A DNA stretch of 64,000 bases from Symsagittifera roscoffensis (Eukaryota; Xenacoelomorpha; Acoela; Convolutidae). Made by a program: the position numbers and the translations under genes. The notes beneath the pieces were generated by a model. That model was not told the DNA's origin. It was given only the letters and a program-made list of their open reading frames with translations, and did not search any database. The stretch is from positions 62,489,548 through 62,553,547 of the forward strand of contig NC_087064.1 in the NCBI RefSeq assembly GCF_963678635.1, read 5' to 3'. The number at the start of each line of letters is the position of its first letter. The first letter of the stretch is position 1. This document shows positions 8,973-20,689 of this stretch, in pieces.

Positions 8973-10436
8973 GACACACAGTAAAAATCTAGTTCCGTTT
9001 AGCTTCAATTTTTTTTTTCAATTAGAAAATTACGCTGAATTATAGAGTTTTTGCTTACTAAAGTTCGCAAAATTTTTCAATTGTTACAGTTTGCACCATG
9101 ATTTCCTTTCCTTAATCGGTGTTTTTGGGAACAAATTTTTTAGAAGTTATAAATGATGCAGATCTAAGTTCGCTTGCGTATTTCTACTTCAAAAGATTTT
9201 GCAGATTATAAACAACAGAACTGCTCTTAATTTATTCGAAGAAATCAACGTAAAAATACACCTTAAATTTCTCAAATTATACATGTGCTTTTGAATGCTT
9301 AAAATAACAGCGATTCCTTCTCACTTCGACATTTTTGAGAAAACTTCCGACAAAAATCAAGAACAAAAAGCGAATTACAAATTATTTTGCAAGAAAAGTG
9401 ATAATCAATGATCTCAAAAATTGGGTTTTTGCTGAAATAGTTTGCTGTAGAAGCTAAACAAGGGAACCTTAAGGAGAATATGTACAAACCAGATGGTAAT
9501 AATTAGACGTTATCAGTTTTAATTTTATCTCTGCCAACAAAGTGTTCGTTCAATTGATACTATTTTCTCCTAAATTCCTCAGTTCTGACTAAAATTTCTT
9601 GCAAAGTGAGTTCAAGAGCAAAAACATGCAATGAGCAGAAAGCAAAAATAAGCTTAAGACATAGAAAATGTCTACGGAAAAACCATGAAAGTTTTGTTGT
9701 AGAAGCAACAAGGAAATAATCATCAGTTTTGAAGAAGATTTTGTTGAATATCACACAATCTAATATACAGTTAAGAGAAATATACCCCATTTTTAGTCAA
9801 TTTTAGCAGTAAAATGTTCAATTTTCATCAATGATCTGGAATTTCTTTTTAGTATTAATGTTGAAAACTTCTCAGAAATTGTAATTTTTGTACAAGTTTG
9901 GGTGATTCTTTGAGAAAAAACTGAGGAGGAGCTAGATCATGGAATTTGATCTAGAAATTTCATTGAATATTGCCCTTATTGTATAATTGAATTAAGATTC
10001 TATGGTGAATTATCCTTGAATTGAACAAAAAACCAGTTAATTACACAATTGAAAGGTTAAAAATGGAAAACTTTGGATAGATTTGATTAATTTTCACTTT
10101 CTCGAAAATTACGTTTAATTACCTTATTTTCCCGAGAAATCAGAAGTATCATTGACGATTCAGCTAATATGAACTTTATGTTTTCAGAGCATTATATAAA
10201 CCATTTTTCAGGTAAAAGTAGGGTAAACTTTATCGTATTTGATTATTTTGAGAGAAAATTGTGGAAAAAACCATATTTCCATTCAAAGTTTTGTATCAGT
10301 GTCTCAACACGATTCCAATTGAAATACAATTTGATTTTCAATTTAAACTCTAAATATTTCCATATTTTTTAAAATTAGATCAGAAGCAACAAAAAACTTG
10401 CCAAAGCCTTGAGATATCTACAATTTTTTCCAAAAA
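8973..10436. repeat. Repeat segment B1
   Basis: First of four ~1.45 kb copies that begin ACACACAGTAAAAATTTAG and end near GCCAAAGCCTTGAGATAT. Short open frames (9299-9487 and 9560-9790 minus, 10169-10372 plus) recur in the other copies, but differences between copies change amino acids freely, so I do not call them genes. B1 has the type I start (AAAATTACGCTGAATTATAG) shared with B3. Confidence 0.85.
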
Positions 10437-11220
10437 CTTGAAATTTTGCAAATTTTTCCAAAAATATGAAATTTGAAATTTTTTCCAAAAACTTGAAGTT
10501 TTTGCAATTTTTTACAAAAACTTGAAGTTTTTTTTAAAGTTTCAGCAAATTTCAGCATATTTTAAGCTAGATTGAGTACAGTTTCAAAAAAAAGAATCAT
10601 CTAATAAAATAGTTATTGAAATTTTTGCAATTTTTTCCAAAAACTTGAAGTTTTTTTAAATTTTCAGTAGGTTTCAGCATATTTTAAGCTAGATTGAGTA
10701 CAGTTTCAAAAAAAGAATCATCTAATAAGATAGTTATTAGGTCAAATTGTATCAAATCTTATCGTGTGTGAAGTTTTTTGAAAAAATATCAATGTTTTTA
10801 TAAACATTTCCAAATTTTTGCACATCTTACGATGGACTTACCATGAACCAAAAAACATAATCTCCTCATTACACATTCTACATGTAAAATTTAAAAATTA
10901 CATAACGCATGCCGAGATTTTTGCGAAAAAACTAGACATTTCCACACAAAATCCAAAAAATACCGTTTTTCTTACCATTTTCTTACCATCACACTGAAAC
11001 CTTACCCTTCCCTATCTTAATACATTGGGAAACCTATTCCCTTTGTTAAAATAATTAATTTCTAACCCTTATACATAGGGATATCTATACACTATCCTAA
11101 TACATGGGAAATATAAACACTATTCTAAAACATGGTAAGATCGGGCGCTAAAAAATTTTCCGAAACTTACCATCTGAAAACTTACCATCTTAATACATAG
11201 AAAACCTATTCCCTATCTTA
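10437..11220. repeat. Element tail, truncated copy
   Basis: Near-identical to 23330-24070. It holds two CAGCATATTTTAAGCTAGATTG repeats and the run of TTACCAT and CTATTCCCTATCTTA motifs. It stops inside the CCTATTCCCTATCTTA repeat and joins directly to segment C1, so the terminal poly-C and TACTACT end are missing. Confidence 0.8.
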
Positions 11221-12378
11221 CTTCTGGTATAAATTTACAGTTTTTCATCATTGTTCTTGTTTTGTCATATTCAAAGGTTCTGATTGATGATAAAACCAGC
11301 AACAACCGAGTTCAAATTGTCTTGAAACTTTCAATGAAAGTCGATCCGAAAATCTTTAATCTACAGTAAAAACTCCATTTCTTGCTAGCTTGCGGAGATT
11401 TTGTTGCGATAGATTTGTAGTAAAAGTGAATCACATACGCTAATTAGTGCTTAAGTATTTGATGAAATACTATAGAAAACTGGATATTTATGAAACATCG
11501 ATTAATTGAAAGGTTTTACCTAGCAACCATTTTAAAGTTTTCCTTGCTTAGTGCTTATAAAAGTAATCATAGAGTAGTGCGTAGCAGATACTGGGGATTG
11601 ATATACTAAAAATTATGGTTTTTTTTTTTCAACGATTCAGAAAAGAAATTGGTAACTGTCCTGGAAAATGTACGTTTTGCTAACATTTGAAAATTTCAAG
11701 ATAATAATATACATCATTCTCAACCAAAAATTTACTTCAAAACAGAAAATCAGAGTTGAAACAGCAACATACAGTTATAGGTCGAGAAAATAATTTTAAG
11801 TTTTTTTAAAAAGGATTTTTGGTATTAATTCTGCTTCGGATTAAAGAACGTTTTTTGAAATGATACATTTTTCCCTCTAAAACTCAATTTTCAAATAAAA
11901 CTTTGTTCGAATTTGATTAAATTGGAAGATAGTAGATGAAGCAGAAACTGAAAAAGAATCAAATTGAGATAGAAACTCATTTTAATTCATTAGGAGTACA
12001 GAGATTTTTTTAAATTAAAATTTAGCTTATATATTACATCTTGAGAAAAAGTCCAACATAAAAGTCTAAGGTTTAGAAATTTTTTTATCATTTGATATAC
12101 TAGGTTAACTTTTATGAAAATTCAGATAATTTGAAAATAATTTGTTGTGAAGTAAACCCAACTCCAACATCTTTTGGAAGATGATACATGAAGCATAAAT
12201 CAAAAATTTGCTTTCAAGATCTACATTTCATTCTTTTGGATAAAAAAGTTTGATGTAGAAAGATTTTTAGAGAAAATAATATGGAGTCTGCTGAATAATT
12301 CTAAACAAACTAATATTTTAGCAGAACCAGATGTATGATCTCCTAGTTCTATGAATTTTAACAAAAAAATTTCAACTA
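11221..12378. repeat. Repeat segment C1
   Basis: One of three ~1.15 kb copies (others at 17070 and 20690). Its first 150 bases hold a candidate polymerase exon 2 (11241-11365) after a TTTACAG acceptor. The rest has no coding signal I can see. It contains the motifs GCGTAGCAGATACTGGGG and TTAACTTTTATG. Confidence 0.85.
11241..11365 (+). pseudogene. Candidate polymerase N-terminal exon 2, orphaned (C1)
   Basis: A 125-base open stretch sits between an acceptor (AATTTACAG) and a donor (CTACA|GTAAAA). It encodes a segment with NRVQIVLK and MEVDPKI that resembles the GRIKIFNF..KLDTKV segment of the right-hand polymerase N-terminus. In C1 no exon 1 precedes it, because the tail is joined directly upstream. 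Confidence 0.35.
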
Positions 12379-13850
12379 GACACACAGTAAAAATTTAGTT
12401 CCGTTTAGCTTCAATTTTTTTTTTCAATTAGAGTTTTCTAAAGTTCGTTAACTAAAGTTCGCAAAATTTTTCAATTGTTACAGTTTGCACCATGATTTGT
12501 TTTCCTTAATCGGTGTTTTTGGGAACAAATTTTTTAGATGTTATAAATGATGCAGAAATATGGAACTAAGTTCGCTTGCGTATTTCTACTTCAAAAGGTT
12601 TTGCAGATTATAAACAACAGAACTGCTCTTAATTTATTCGAAGAAATCAATGTAAAAATACACCTTAAATTTCTCAAATTATACACGTGCTTTTGAATGC
12701 TTAACATAACAGCGATTCCTTCTCACTTCGACATTTTTGAGAAAACTTCCGACAAAATCAAGAACAAAAAAGCGAATTACAAATTATTTTGCAAGAAAAG
12801 TGATAATCAATGATCTCAAAAATTGGGTTTTTGCTGAAATAGTTTGCTGTAGAAGCTAAACAAGGGAATCTAAAGGAGAATATGTACAAACCAGATGGTA
12901 ATAATTAGACGTTATCAGTTTTAATTTTATCTCTGCCAACAAAGTGTTCGTTCAATTGATACTATTTTCTCCTAAATTCCTCAGTTCTGACTAAAATTTC
13001 TTGCAAAGTGAGTTCAAGAGCAAAAACATGCAATGAGCAGAAAGCAAAAATAAGCTTAAGACATAGAAAATTTCTACGGAAAAACCATGAAAGTTTTGTT
13101 GTAGAAGCAACAAGGAAATAATCATCAGTTTTGAAGAAGATTTTGTTGAATATCATACAATCTAATATACAGTTAAGAGAAATATACCCCATTTTTAGTC
13201 AATTTAAGCAGTAAAATGTTCAATTTTCATCAATGATCTGGAATTTATTATTAGTATTAATGTTGAAAACTTCTCAGAAATTGTAATTTTTGAACAAGTT
13301 TGGGTGATTCTTTGAGAAAAAACTGAGGAGGAGCTAGATCATGGAATTTGATCTAGAAATTTCATTGAATATTGCCCTTATTGTATAATTGAATTCAGAT
13401 TCTATGTGAATTATCCTTGAATTGAACAAAAAGCCAGTTAATTACACAATTGAAAGGTTAAAAATGGAAAACTTTGGATAGATTTGATTGATTTTCACTT
13501 TCTCGAAAATTACGTTTAATTACCTTATTTTCCCGAGAAATCAGAAGTATCAATGATGATTCAGCTAATATGAATTTTATGTGTTCAGAGCATTATATAA
13601 ACCACTTTTCAGCTAAAAGTAGGGTAAACTTTATCGTATTTGATTATTTTGAGAGAAAATTGTGGAAAAAACCATATTTCCATTCAAAGTTTTGTATCAG
13701 TGTCTCAACACGATTCCAATTGAAATACAATTTGAGTTTCATTTTAAACTCTAAACATTTCCATATTTTTTAAAATTAGATCAGAAGCAACAAAAAACTT
13801 GCCAAAGCCTTGAGATATCTACAATTTTTTCCAAAAACTTGAAGGATTAA
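12379..13850. repeat. Repeat segment B2
   Basis: Second B copy. It has the type II start (GAGTTTTCTAAAGTTCGTTAAC) shared with B4, but continues at its end into the minisatellite as B3 does. Open frames at 12962-13192 and 13570-13773 are repeat-borne. Confidence 0.85.
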
Positions 13851-13904
13851 ATTTTGAATAAAATTTTCATAAAAATTTGTGATTAACTGTGCAAGAAAAA
13901 TTGC

Positions 13905-14425
13905 AATGATTTTTTTCGGCAAGAAGGGAAAAGTGTTTCAATTTTTTGAAGCGTATGCAAAACGTGTTTCACTTTATTCGTAAAAATGCGAAAATTGTTT
14001 CAATTTTTTTTGACAAAATGCGAAAAGTGTTTTCATTTTTTTGACATAATGCGAAAAAAGTTTCAATTTTTTTGACAAGACGCCAAAAGTGTTTCAATTT
14101 TTTTGACAAGATGCGAAAAGGGTTTTACTTTTTTAAACAAGATGCGAAAAGGGTTTTATTTGTTTTCTACAAATGCGAAAAGTGTTTACTTTTTATTGAC
14201 AAAATGTGAAGAGTGTTTCAATTTTTCGACAAAATCCGAAAAGTGTTTCAAATTTTTTGACAAAATACGGGAAGTGTTGCAATTTTTCGGCAAAATGCAA
14301 AAAGTGTTTCACTTGTTTCCTACAAAATGCAAAAGTGTTTTAATATTTTTGACAAAATGCGAAAAGTGTTTCAATTTTTTCTACAAAGTTCTAAAATTGT
14401 GTACAAGATGCAAAAACCCTTAGGT
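13905..14425. repeat. ~30 bp minisatellite with GCGAAAAGTGTTTCA core
   Basis: About 16 imperfect copies of a unit reading TGCGAAAAGTGTTTCA followed by a T-run and GACAAAA. It starts 60 bases after the end of B2. A shorter array of the same unit follows B3. The plus-strand open frame 14103-14423 is a translation of the repeat. Confidence 0.9.
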
Positions 14426-14637
14426 TACTTTTTACTTGTGTACAATTTTTCTAGTGTTTTTCCGAATATGTGTGCAAAAATTAATCAAATTTCTTAACAT
14501 GTGTGCGAGTTCAGAGCACTAAATTATGTTCTAATTGTTTTTCAATGGTTTACCCTGAACCTCTCATCTATTCTCATAATTAAAATGAAATTGAAGAAAA
14601 AATTAATAACAGAAAACGAAGTCAATACCAAACAACA

Positions 14638-14643
14638 TTTATT
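14638..14643 (-). terminator. Poly(A) signal AATAAA of the 164-residue gene
   Basis: TTTATT on the plus strand reads AATAAA on the minus strand, 11 bases after the stop codon at 14655-14657. Such a short 3' UTR fits a compact, virus-like gene. Confidence 0.5.
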
Positions 14644-14654
14644 TATAAAAACCT

Positions 14655-15149
14655 TTAATCAAAGAGCTGTCGAGCAACAGAAGAGTTCTGGAGGTTCTCT
14701 ATAGAACACAGAGCTGGACGAGTATCCGTTGCTGGTGGTTGTCGTGGAGGAGTGTTTTGAGGCGTCATTGTTTTTGAGAAACCCTCATCTTCATCTATTG
14801 TGATGGGGTTTTCGACTGATCCTTCCTCCTCCCAAGGAAAGAGGAAGTCGTCGACTGGTTGAGCCACAAATCTTGAGTCCGGAATCTCGGGATAGTTCAT
14901 TCCCACATGATCAAAAACTTCCTCCATCATTTGCGTTTCTTCAAGTTGCTTCTCTGTCATGGGTACTTGTGTCATATGATGTTCGTTGGAATCCCTTCGA
15001 ATCACTTCCACCATGTGCCACACTTGGATCGGGATGTCCATTCGTGCCAGAAAAACTCCAGAGACTGTTTCTCGCACTTGATTTTGTACTAGATCAGGCG
15101 AAAATTCTGCAGAGTACATGAGGTTGCTGTTTTGCACTGAGAAGATCAT
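14655..15149 (-). CDS. 164-residue orphan element protein, intact
   Basis: It starts at the ATG at 15149 (the frame is open a little further through a TTG). The sequence has an N-terminal hydrophobic/mixed part, a central EVIRRDSNEHHMTQVP segment, an acidic FLFPWEEEG segment, PITIDEDEG, and a Pro/Thr-rich tail. No domain is recognised. A clear homologue lies at 60330-60779 on the plus strand of the right-hand element, broken by two stops. In both places the gene is divergent from the polymerase N-terminus, so it belongs to the element. CCAAT boxes at 15337-15480 lie upstream and AATAAA follows the stop. The hydrophobic-plus-acidic PITIDEDE run could be a SUMO-interacting or acidic activation-type motif, but this is speculative. 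Confidence 0.6.
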   Translation of the reverse strand: MIFSVQNSNLMYSAEFSPDLVQNQVRETVSGVFLARMDIPIQVWHMVEVIRRDSNEHHMTQVPMTEKQLEETQMMEEVFDHVGMNYPEIPDSRFVAQPVDDFLFPWEEEGSVENPITIDEDEGFSKTMTPQNTPPRQPPATDTRPALCSIENLQNSSVARQLFD

Positions 15150-15336
15150 TTTGAGCAATAAATTGAGTAAAAGAGTAAAAACAAGAAAGAACTGAGAGAG
15201 GGGGTAGCTGACGGAAGATAAGTTGAAAATAAGGTATTTAGAGCTGAGAGAGGAAGTAGTTGACGGTAGTTAAGTTGAAAATAAAACGATTTTTAGTTAG
15301 GAGTTAGGTACATTCAACTCGAATGTGCGAGTTTGA

Positions 15337-15480
15337 CCAATCAGAATTGATTTTCCTTATTTGGGTTGTAGTCGTGTCCAATCAGATTTCAGCTTCTTGT
15401 TATGACATTCTTGGAGAAAAGTCATGTCCAATCGGAAAAAAAGCTCCATTTTCATGTTTGTTCTAGTTGCCGTATCCAAT
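15337..15480. promoter_or_regulatory. CCAAT array upstream of the 164-residue gene
   Basis: CCAAT at 15337, 15378, 15428 and 15476, within CCAATCAGA or CCAATCGGA. They are spaced 41-50 bases apart and lie 190-330 bases upstream of the minus-strand ATG at 15149. The right-hand homologue keeps an ATTGG about 200 bases upstream of its ATG. Confidence 0.5.
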
Positions 15481-16329
15481 CAGAGAAATTCTTAAGGACT
15501 TAAACCTTCCAATTATCGTAAAAAGATACACAAAAAGAAACTGCAAAAATAAATGACCGAAAGTTGTTTGCCTTAAAAACAAGAAATATTGCTGATATAA
15601 ATAACAAAAAAATAGCGAACAAGTAGCATCTCTACAAATTTTTTCATCAAGATAATTGAAATTTTTGTATGTAATCAAGGAGAAATTGTTGATTTTTGAA
15701 TAGATAGTCATGTTCTTTGATTTTGATGTAAATATGGAAGACTAACTCAAATTTGATGAATTTTTCAAAGCAAATCTCTGGAAATCTGATTCCAAACCGA
15801 ATCAAGCAGGATTTTTAACTTTGAAAATCCCTAAAGAAATGAAGGAATAAAGAACTTTGCAGGGGATTTTTTACAAATTTGGGTATTGGATAGGGGATAA
15901 AAAGTCTCTTTGATATATTATCGTACGATTTTTTTATTTATTTCAAATTCTCGAGAATAAACAAAATTTGTTTCCTTGTGAGGTGTAATTCAGCCGTAAG
16001 TTTGAAGCTTTGACAGGCAATATGTGAATCACAAGTAAACTCTTTGATTGAGTAAGTTTCTCTGAAGAGACCTTTACTTAGTCAGAGAACTCCATTTTGG
16101 ACAACATAAACGTCCAAAAAATTGTGAAAAAAGTAAGATTCAACATCTATTTCATCAATAAGAAAATCAATTGGAATTCTTTCTTCTTTCTTGTAAAGTA
16201 ACTCGAGGAAATTCAGATGTTTTTTGATAGACATTTTTCAAATAATGATTAAGTTTCTTTTAAAATAATAAACAGTTCACTTTTAGAAAATGCTTGATTC
16301 TAATAGGATGATTTCCAACAAACAGTGTT
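15481..16329. other. No gene recognised
   Basis: AT-rich spacer between the orphan gene promoter and the inverted CCAAT block. The minus-strand open frame at 15463-15711 is short, overlaps a CCAAT box and resembles nothing I know. Confidence 0.4.
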
Positions 16330-16600
16330 ACTAAAAGAAAATTCAATTCTGATCATTTGATATTGAAATTGTTGAAAAACCCATGAGAAGTAGAATTCAG
16401 TTTTGATTGGTTGACATAAAGTTCATTGAAAATTCCATGACTATTGAAAATCGATTCTGATTGGTTGATATCAGAAAAAGTAAAAATTTCCTTATAATTA
16501 ATGCTCGATTCTGATTGGTTGATAGCAAAACTTTTGAAAACTCCATGGTTACATTGAATAAATTTTATTTCAGCTAGGCTAAGTAGTAAATCCATTCTGA
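16330..16600. promoter_or_regulatory. Inverted CCAAT array next to polymerase relic D1
   Basis: ATTGG at 16406, 16460 and 16514, spaced exactly 54 bases, inside TCGATTCTGATTGGTTGA repeats. The block is the reverse complement of 4452-4794. It lies 230-340 bases upstream of the plus-strand ATG at 16741, between that start and the divergent 164-residue gene, so it may act as a two-way promoter. Confidence 0.55.
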
Positions 16601-16740
16601 CTTTCTTTCACGTTAAAAGCAATTGGTTAAGATATTTGCTTTTTTTAATTCAGTTTTATTCATTTTTTGAGGTTATTCAACTTTTTCTTTCTAAAAATTT
16701 GGGACATTCTAAATCTCCCATTTTTTTTCTGCTCATTGAG

Positions 16741-16970
16741 ATGCCGTCACTGAATAAAACGAAAGAATTGCATGTCTTGAATGTTGAAGAGAATACACTC
16801 GCTTACACGCATCAAGACATCGAAAGCACTGTGGCGTTTTAAAGTGTTCCAATTGTAACTTTTATACATATAGCAGCGAGGAACTTACTAATCCTATCAA
16901 GAAGAAGTATTGTCAACATAATGTTAAATTATGTGCTCAGCAGCAGTCTCAAAACACACTCCAAGAGAAG
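16741..16970 (+). pseudogene. Polymerase N-terminal zinc-finger exon relic D1
   Basis: It begins at an ATG encoding MPSLN, like the ATG at 59530 (minus) of the polymerase gene, which encodes MPALNR. A one-base loss soon after the start shifts the frame. Downstream, CSNCNFYTY and KKKYCQHNVKLC can be read in the original frame and match the KCPNCN..KK..Y.VAKKH layout of the polymerase zinc finger. A donor-like AAG|GTAAAA closes it at 16970. The frame is broken, so this is a relic. Confidence 0.5.
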
Positions 16971-17069
16971 GTAAAATTGATATATTTTCAATAAAAACAT
17001 AGTAGAAAATACTTTGAATAATAATTTTTACTCAATCTGAAAAGACAATACACTAAATTTGAAAATTTT

Positions 17070-18232
17070 CTGGTAAAAAATTTACAGTTTTTTCATCATT
17101 ACTCTTGTTTTTTGACATATTCAAAATTTCTAATTGATGATAAAACCAGCAACAACGGATTTCAAATTGTCTTGAAACTTTCAATGGAAATCGATCCGAA
17201 AATCTTTAATCTACAGTAAAAACTCCATTTCTTGCAAGCTTGCGGAGATTTTGTTGCGATAGATTTGTAGTAAAAGTGAATCACATACGCTAATTAGTTC
17301 TTAAGTATTTGTTGAAATACTATAGAAAACTGGATATTTATGAAACATCGATTAATTGAAAGGTTTTACCTAGCAACCATTTTAAAGTTTTCCTTGCTTA
17401 GTGCTTGTAAAAGTAATCATAGAGTAGTGCGTAGCAGATACTGGGGATTGATTTACTAAAAATTACGGTTTTTTTTGCTTTTTTTTCAACGATTCAGAAA
17501 AGAAATTGGTAACTGTCCTGGAAAATGTACGTTTTGCTAACATTTGAAAACTTCAAGATAATAATATACATCACTCTCAACCGAAAATTTATTTCAAAAC
17601 AGAAATTCAGAGTTGAAACAGCAACATACAGTTATAGGTCGAGAAAATAATTTTAAGTTTTTTTAAAAAGGATTTTTGGTATTAATTCTGCTTCGGATTA
17701 AAGAACGTTTTTTGAAATGATACATTTTTCCCTCTAAAACTCAATTTTCAAATAAAACTTTGTTCGAATTTGATTAAGTTGGAAGATAGTAGATGAAGCA
17801 GAAACTGAGAAAAAATCAAATTGAGATAGAAACTCAATTTAATTCATTAAGAGTTTAGAGATTTTTTTAATTAAAATTTAGCTTATATATTACATCTTGT
17901 GAAAAAATCCAACATAAAAGTCTAATGTTTAGAAACTTTTTTATCATTTGATATACTAGGTTAACTTATATGAAAACTCAGATATTTTAAAAATAATTTG
18001 TTGTGAAGTAAGCCCAACTCCAACATCTTCTGGAAGATGATACATGAAGCGTAAATCAAAAACTTGCTTTCAAGATCTACATTTCATTCTTTTGGATAAA
18101 ACAGTTTGATGTAGAATGATTTTTAGAGAAATTAATATGGAGTCTGCTGAATAATTCTAAACAAACTAATACTTTAGCAGAACCAGATGTATGATCTCCT
18201 AATTCTATGAATTTTAACAAAAAAATTTCAAC
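17070..18232. repeat. Repeat segment C2
   Basis: Second C copy, the most divergent of the three. Its exon 2-like stretch (from 17088, after TTTACAG) has an extra T that shifts the frame. The rest is non-coding as far as I can see. Confidence 0.85.
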
Positions 18233-19710
18233 TGGACACACAGTAAAAATTTAGTTCCGTTCAGCTTCAATTTTTTTTCAATTAGAAAATTACGCTAAAT
18301 TATAGAGTTTTTGCTTACTAAAGTTCGGAAAATTTTTCAATTGTTACAGTTTGCACCATGATTTCCTTTCCTTAATCGGTGTTTTTGGGAACAAATTTTT
18401 TCGATGTTATAAATGATGCAGAAATATGGAACTAAGTTCGCTTGCGTATTTCTACTTCAAAAGGTTTTGCAGATTATAAACAATAGAACTGCTCTTAATT
18501 TATTCGAAGAAATCAACGTAAAAATACACCTTAAATTTCTCAAATTATACATGTGCTTTTGAATGCTTAACATAACAGCGATTCCTTCTCACTTCGACAC
18601 TTTTGAGAAAACTTCCGACAAAAATCAAGAACAAAAAGCGAATTACAAATTATTTTGCAAGAAAAGTGATAATCAATGATCTCAAAAATTGGGTTTTTGC
18701 TGAAATAGTTTGCTGTAGAAGCTAAACAAGGGAACCTAAAGGAGAATATGTACAAACCAGATGATAATAATTAGACGTTATCAGTTTTAATTTTATCTCT
18801 GCCAACAAAGTGTTCGTTCAATTGATACTATTTTCTCCTAAATTCCCTAGTTCTGACTAAAATTTCTTGCAAAGTGAGTTCAAGAGCAAAAACATGCAAT
18901 GAGCAGCAAGCAAAAATAAGCTTAAGACATAGAAAATTTCTACGGAAAAACCATGAAAATTTTGTTGTAGAAGCAACAGGGAAATAATCATCAGTTTTGA
19001 AGAAGATTTTGTTGAATATCATACAATCTAATATACAGTTAAGAGAAATATACCCCATTTTTAGTCAATTTTAGCAGTAAAATGTTCAATTTTCATCAAT
19101 GATCTGGAATTTATCATTAGTAATAATGTTGAAAACTTCTCAGAAATTGTAATTTTGTACAAAATTGGGTGATTCTTTGAGAAAAAACTGAGGAGGAGCT
19201 ACATCATGGAATTTGATCTAGAAATTTCATTTAATATTGCCCTTATTGTATAATTGAATTGAGATTCTATGGTAAAATATCCTTGAATTGAACAAAAAAC
19301 CAGTTAAATACACAATTTAAAGGTTAAAAATGGAAAACTTTGGATAGATTTGATTAATTTTCACTTTCTCGAAAATTACGTTTAATTACCTTATTTTCCC
19401 GAGAAATCAGAAGTATCAAAAATGATTCAGCTAATATGAATTTTATGTGTTCAGAGCATTATATAAACCTCTTTTCAGCTAAAAGTAGGGTAAACTTTAT
19501 CGTATTTGATTATTTTGAGAGAAAATTGTGGAAAAAAACATATTTCCATTCAAAGTTTTGTATCAGTGTCTCAACACGAATCCAATTGAAATACAATTTG
19601 AGTTTCATTTTAAACTCTAAACATTTCCATATTTTTAAAAATTATATCAGAAGCAACAAAAACTTGCCAAAGCCTTGAGATATTTACAATTTTTTCCAAA
19701 AACCTGAAGG
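18233..19710. repeat. Repeat segment B3
   Basis: Third B copy, with a type I start like B1 and a minisatellite end like B2. It carries the repeat-borne open frames 18567-18755, 18828-19058 and 19436-19678. Confidence 0.85.
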
Positions 19711-19759
19711 ATTAAATTTTGAACAAAATTTTCATAAAGATTTGTAATTAACTGTGCAA

Positions 19760-20110
19760 GAAAAATTGTAATGATTTTTTTCGGCAAGATGGGAAAAGTG
19801 TTTCAATTTTTTGAAGCATATGCAAAAAGTGTTTCACTTTATTCGTAAAAATGCGAAAATTGTTTCAATTTTTTGACAAAATGCGAAAGTGTTTTCATTT
19901 TTTTTGACAAAATGCGAAAAGTGTTTTCATTTTTTTGACAAAATGCGAAAAATGTTCCAATTTTTTTGACAAGATGCGAAAAGTGTTTTACTTTTTTGAA
20001 CAAGATGCGAAAAGGGTTTCATTTGTTTTCTACAAATGCGAAAAGTGTTTCCTTTTTCTTGACAAAATGTGAAGAGTGTTTCAATTTTTCGACAAAATCC
20101 GAAAAGTATT
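19760..20110. repeat. Second GCGAAAAGTGTTTCA minisatellite (shorter)
   Basis: About 11 units of the same ~30 bp repeat as 13905-14425. It is cut off at about 20110, where the sequence jumps into the CCAAT/D2 block (ATTGG at 20128-20132). Confidence 0.9.
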
Positions 20111-20358
20111 TCGAAATCTCGATTCTGATTGGTTGATAGCAAAATTTTTGAAAACTCCATGTTTAGATTGGATAAATTTTATTTCAGCTAGGCTAAGTAG
20201 TAAATCCATTCTGACTTTCTTTCACGTTAAAAGCAATTGGTTAAGATATTTGCTTTTTTTTACTTAGTTTTATTCATTTTTTGAGGTTATTCAACTTTTC
20301 TTTTCTAAAAATTTGGGACATTCTAAATCTCCCATTTTTTCTTTTTCTGCTCATTGAG

Positions 20359-20589
20359 ATGCCGTCACTGAATAGAAACGAAAGAATTGCATGTCATGAA
20401 TGTGGAAGAGAATACACTCGCTTACACGCATCAAGACATCGAAAGCACTGTGGCGTTTTAAAGTGTTCCAATTGTAACTTTTATACATTATAGCAGCGAG
20501 GAACTTACTAATCCAACAAGAAGAAGTATTGTCAACATAATGTTAAATTATGTGCTCCGCAGCAGTCTCAAAACACACTCCAAGAGAAG
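20359..20589 (+). pseudogene. Polymerase N-terminal zinc-finger exon relic D2
   Basis: From the ATG at 20359 the frame encodes MPSLNRNERIACHEC and a Cys2-His-Cys finger (CHEC, then HRKHC), then KCSNCNFYT. A one-base insertion near 20489 ends the frame at TAG. Beyond it the original frame reads KKKYCQHNVKLC up to a donor (GAG AAG|GTAAAA at 20589/20590). D1 and D2 are broken at different places. The homologue in the right element is 59530-59308, minus. Zinc fingers at this position would be expected to bind DNA. Confidence 0.5.
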
Positions 20590-20689
20590 GTAAAATAGAT
20601 ATATATTTAATAAAATCATAGTAGAAAATACTTTTAATAATAATTTTTTATTGAATCTGAAAAAACTATACACTAAATTTGAAAAACTT

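Noticed and set aside
8795-8992. Tyr/Ile-rich ORF
   Set aside because: It is a translation of the ATTAT microsatellite.
9299-10372. Three short open frames conserved in the four B segments
   Set aside because: Differences between copies are mostly amino acid-changing and some copies break the frames. Similarity is explained by recent duplication.
13905-14425. CRISPR-like array with ~30 bp units
   Set aside because: The units are contiguous, variable and lack unique spacers, and the context is a eukaryotic transposon.
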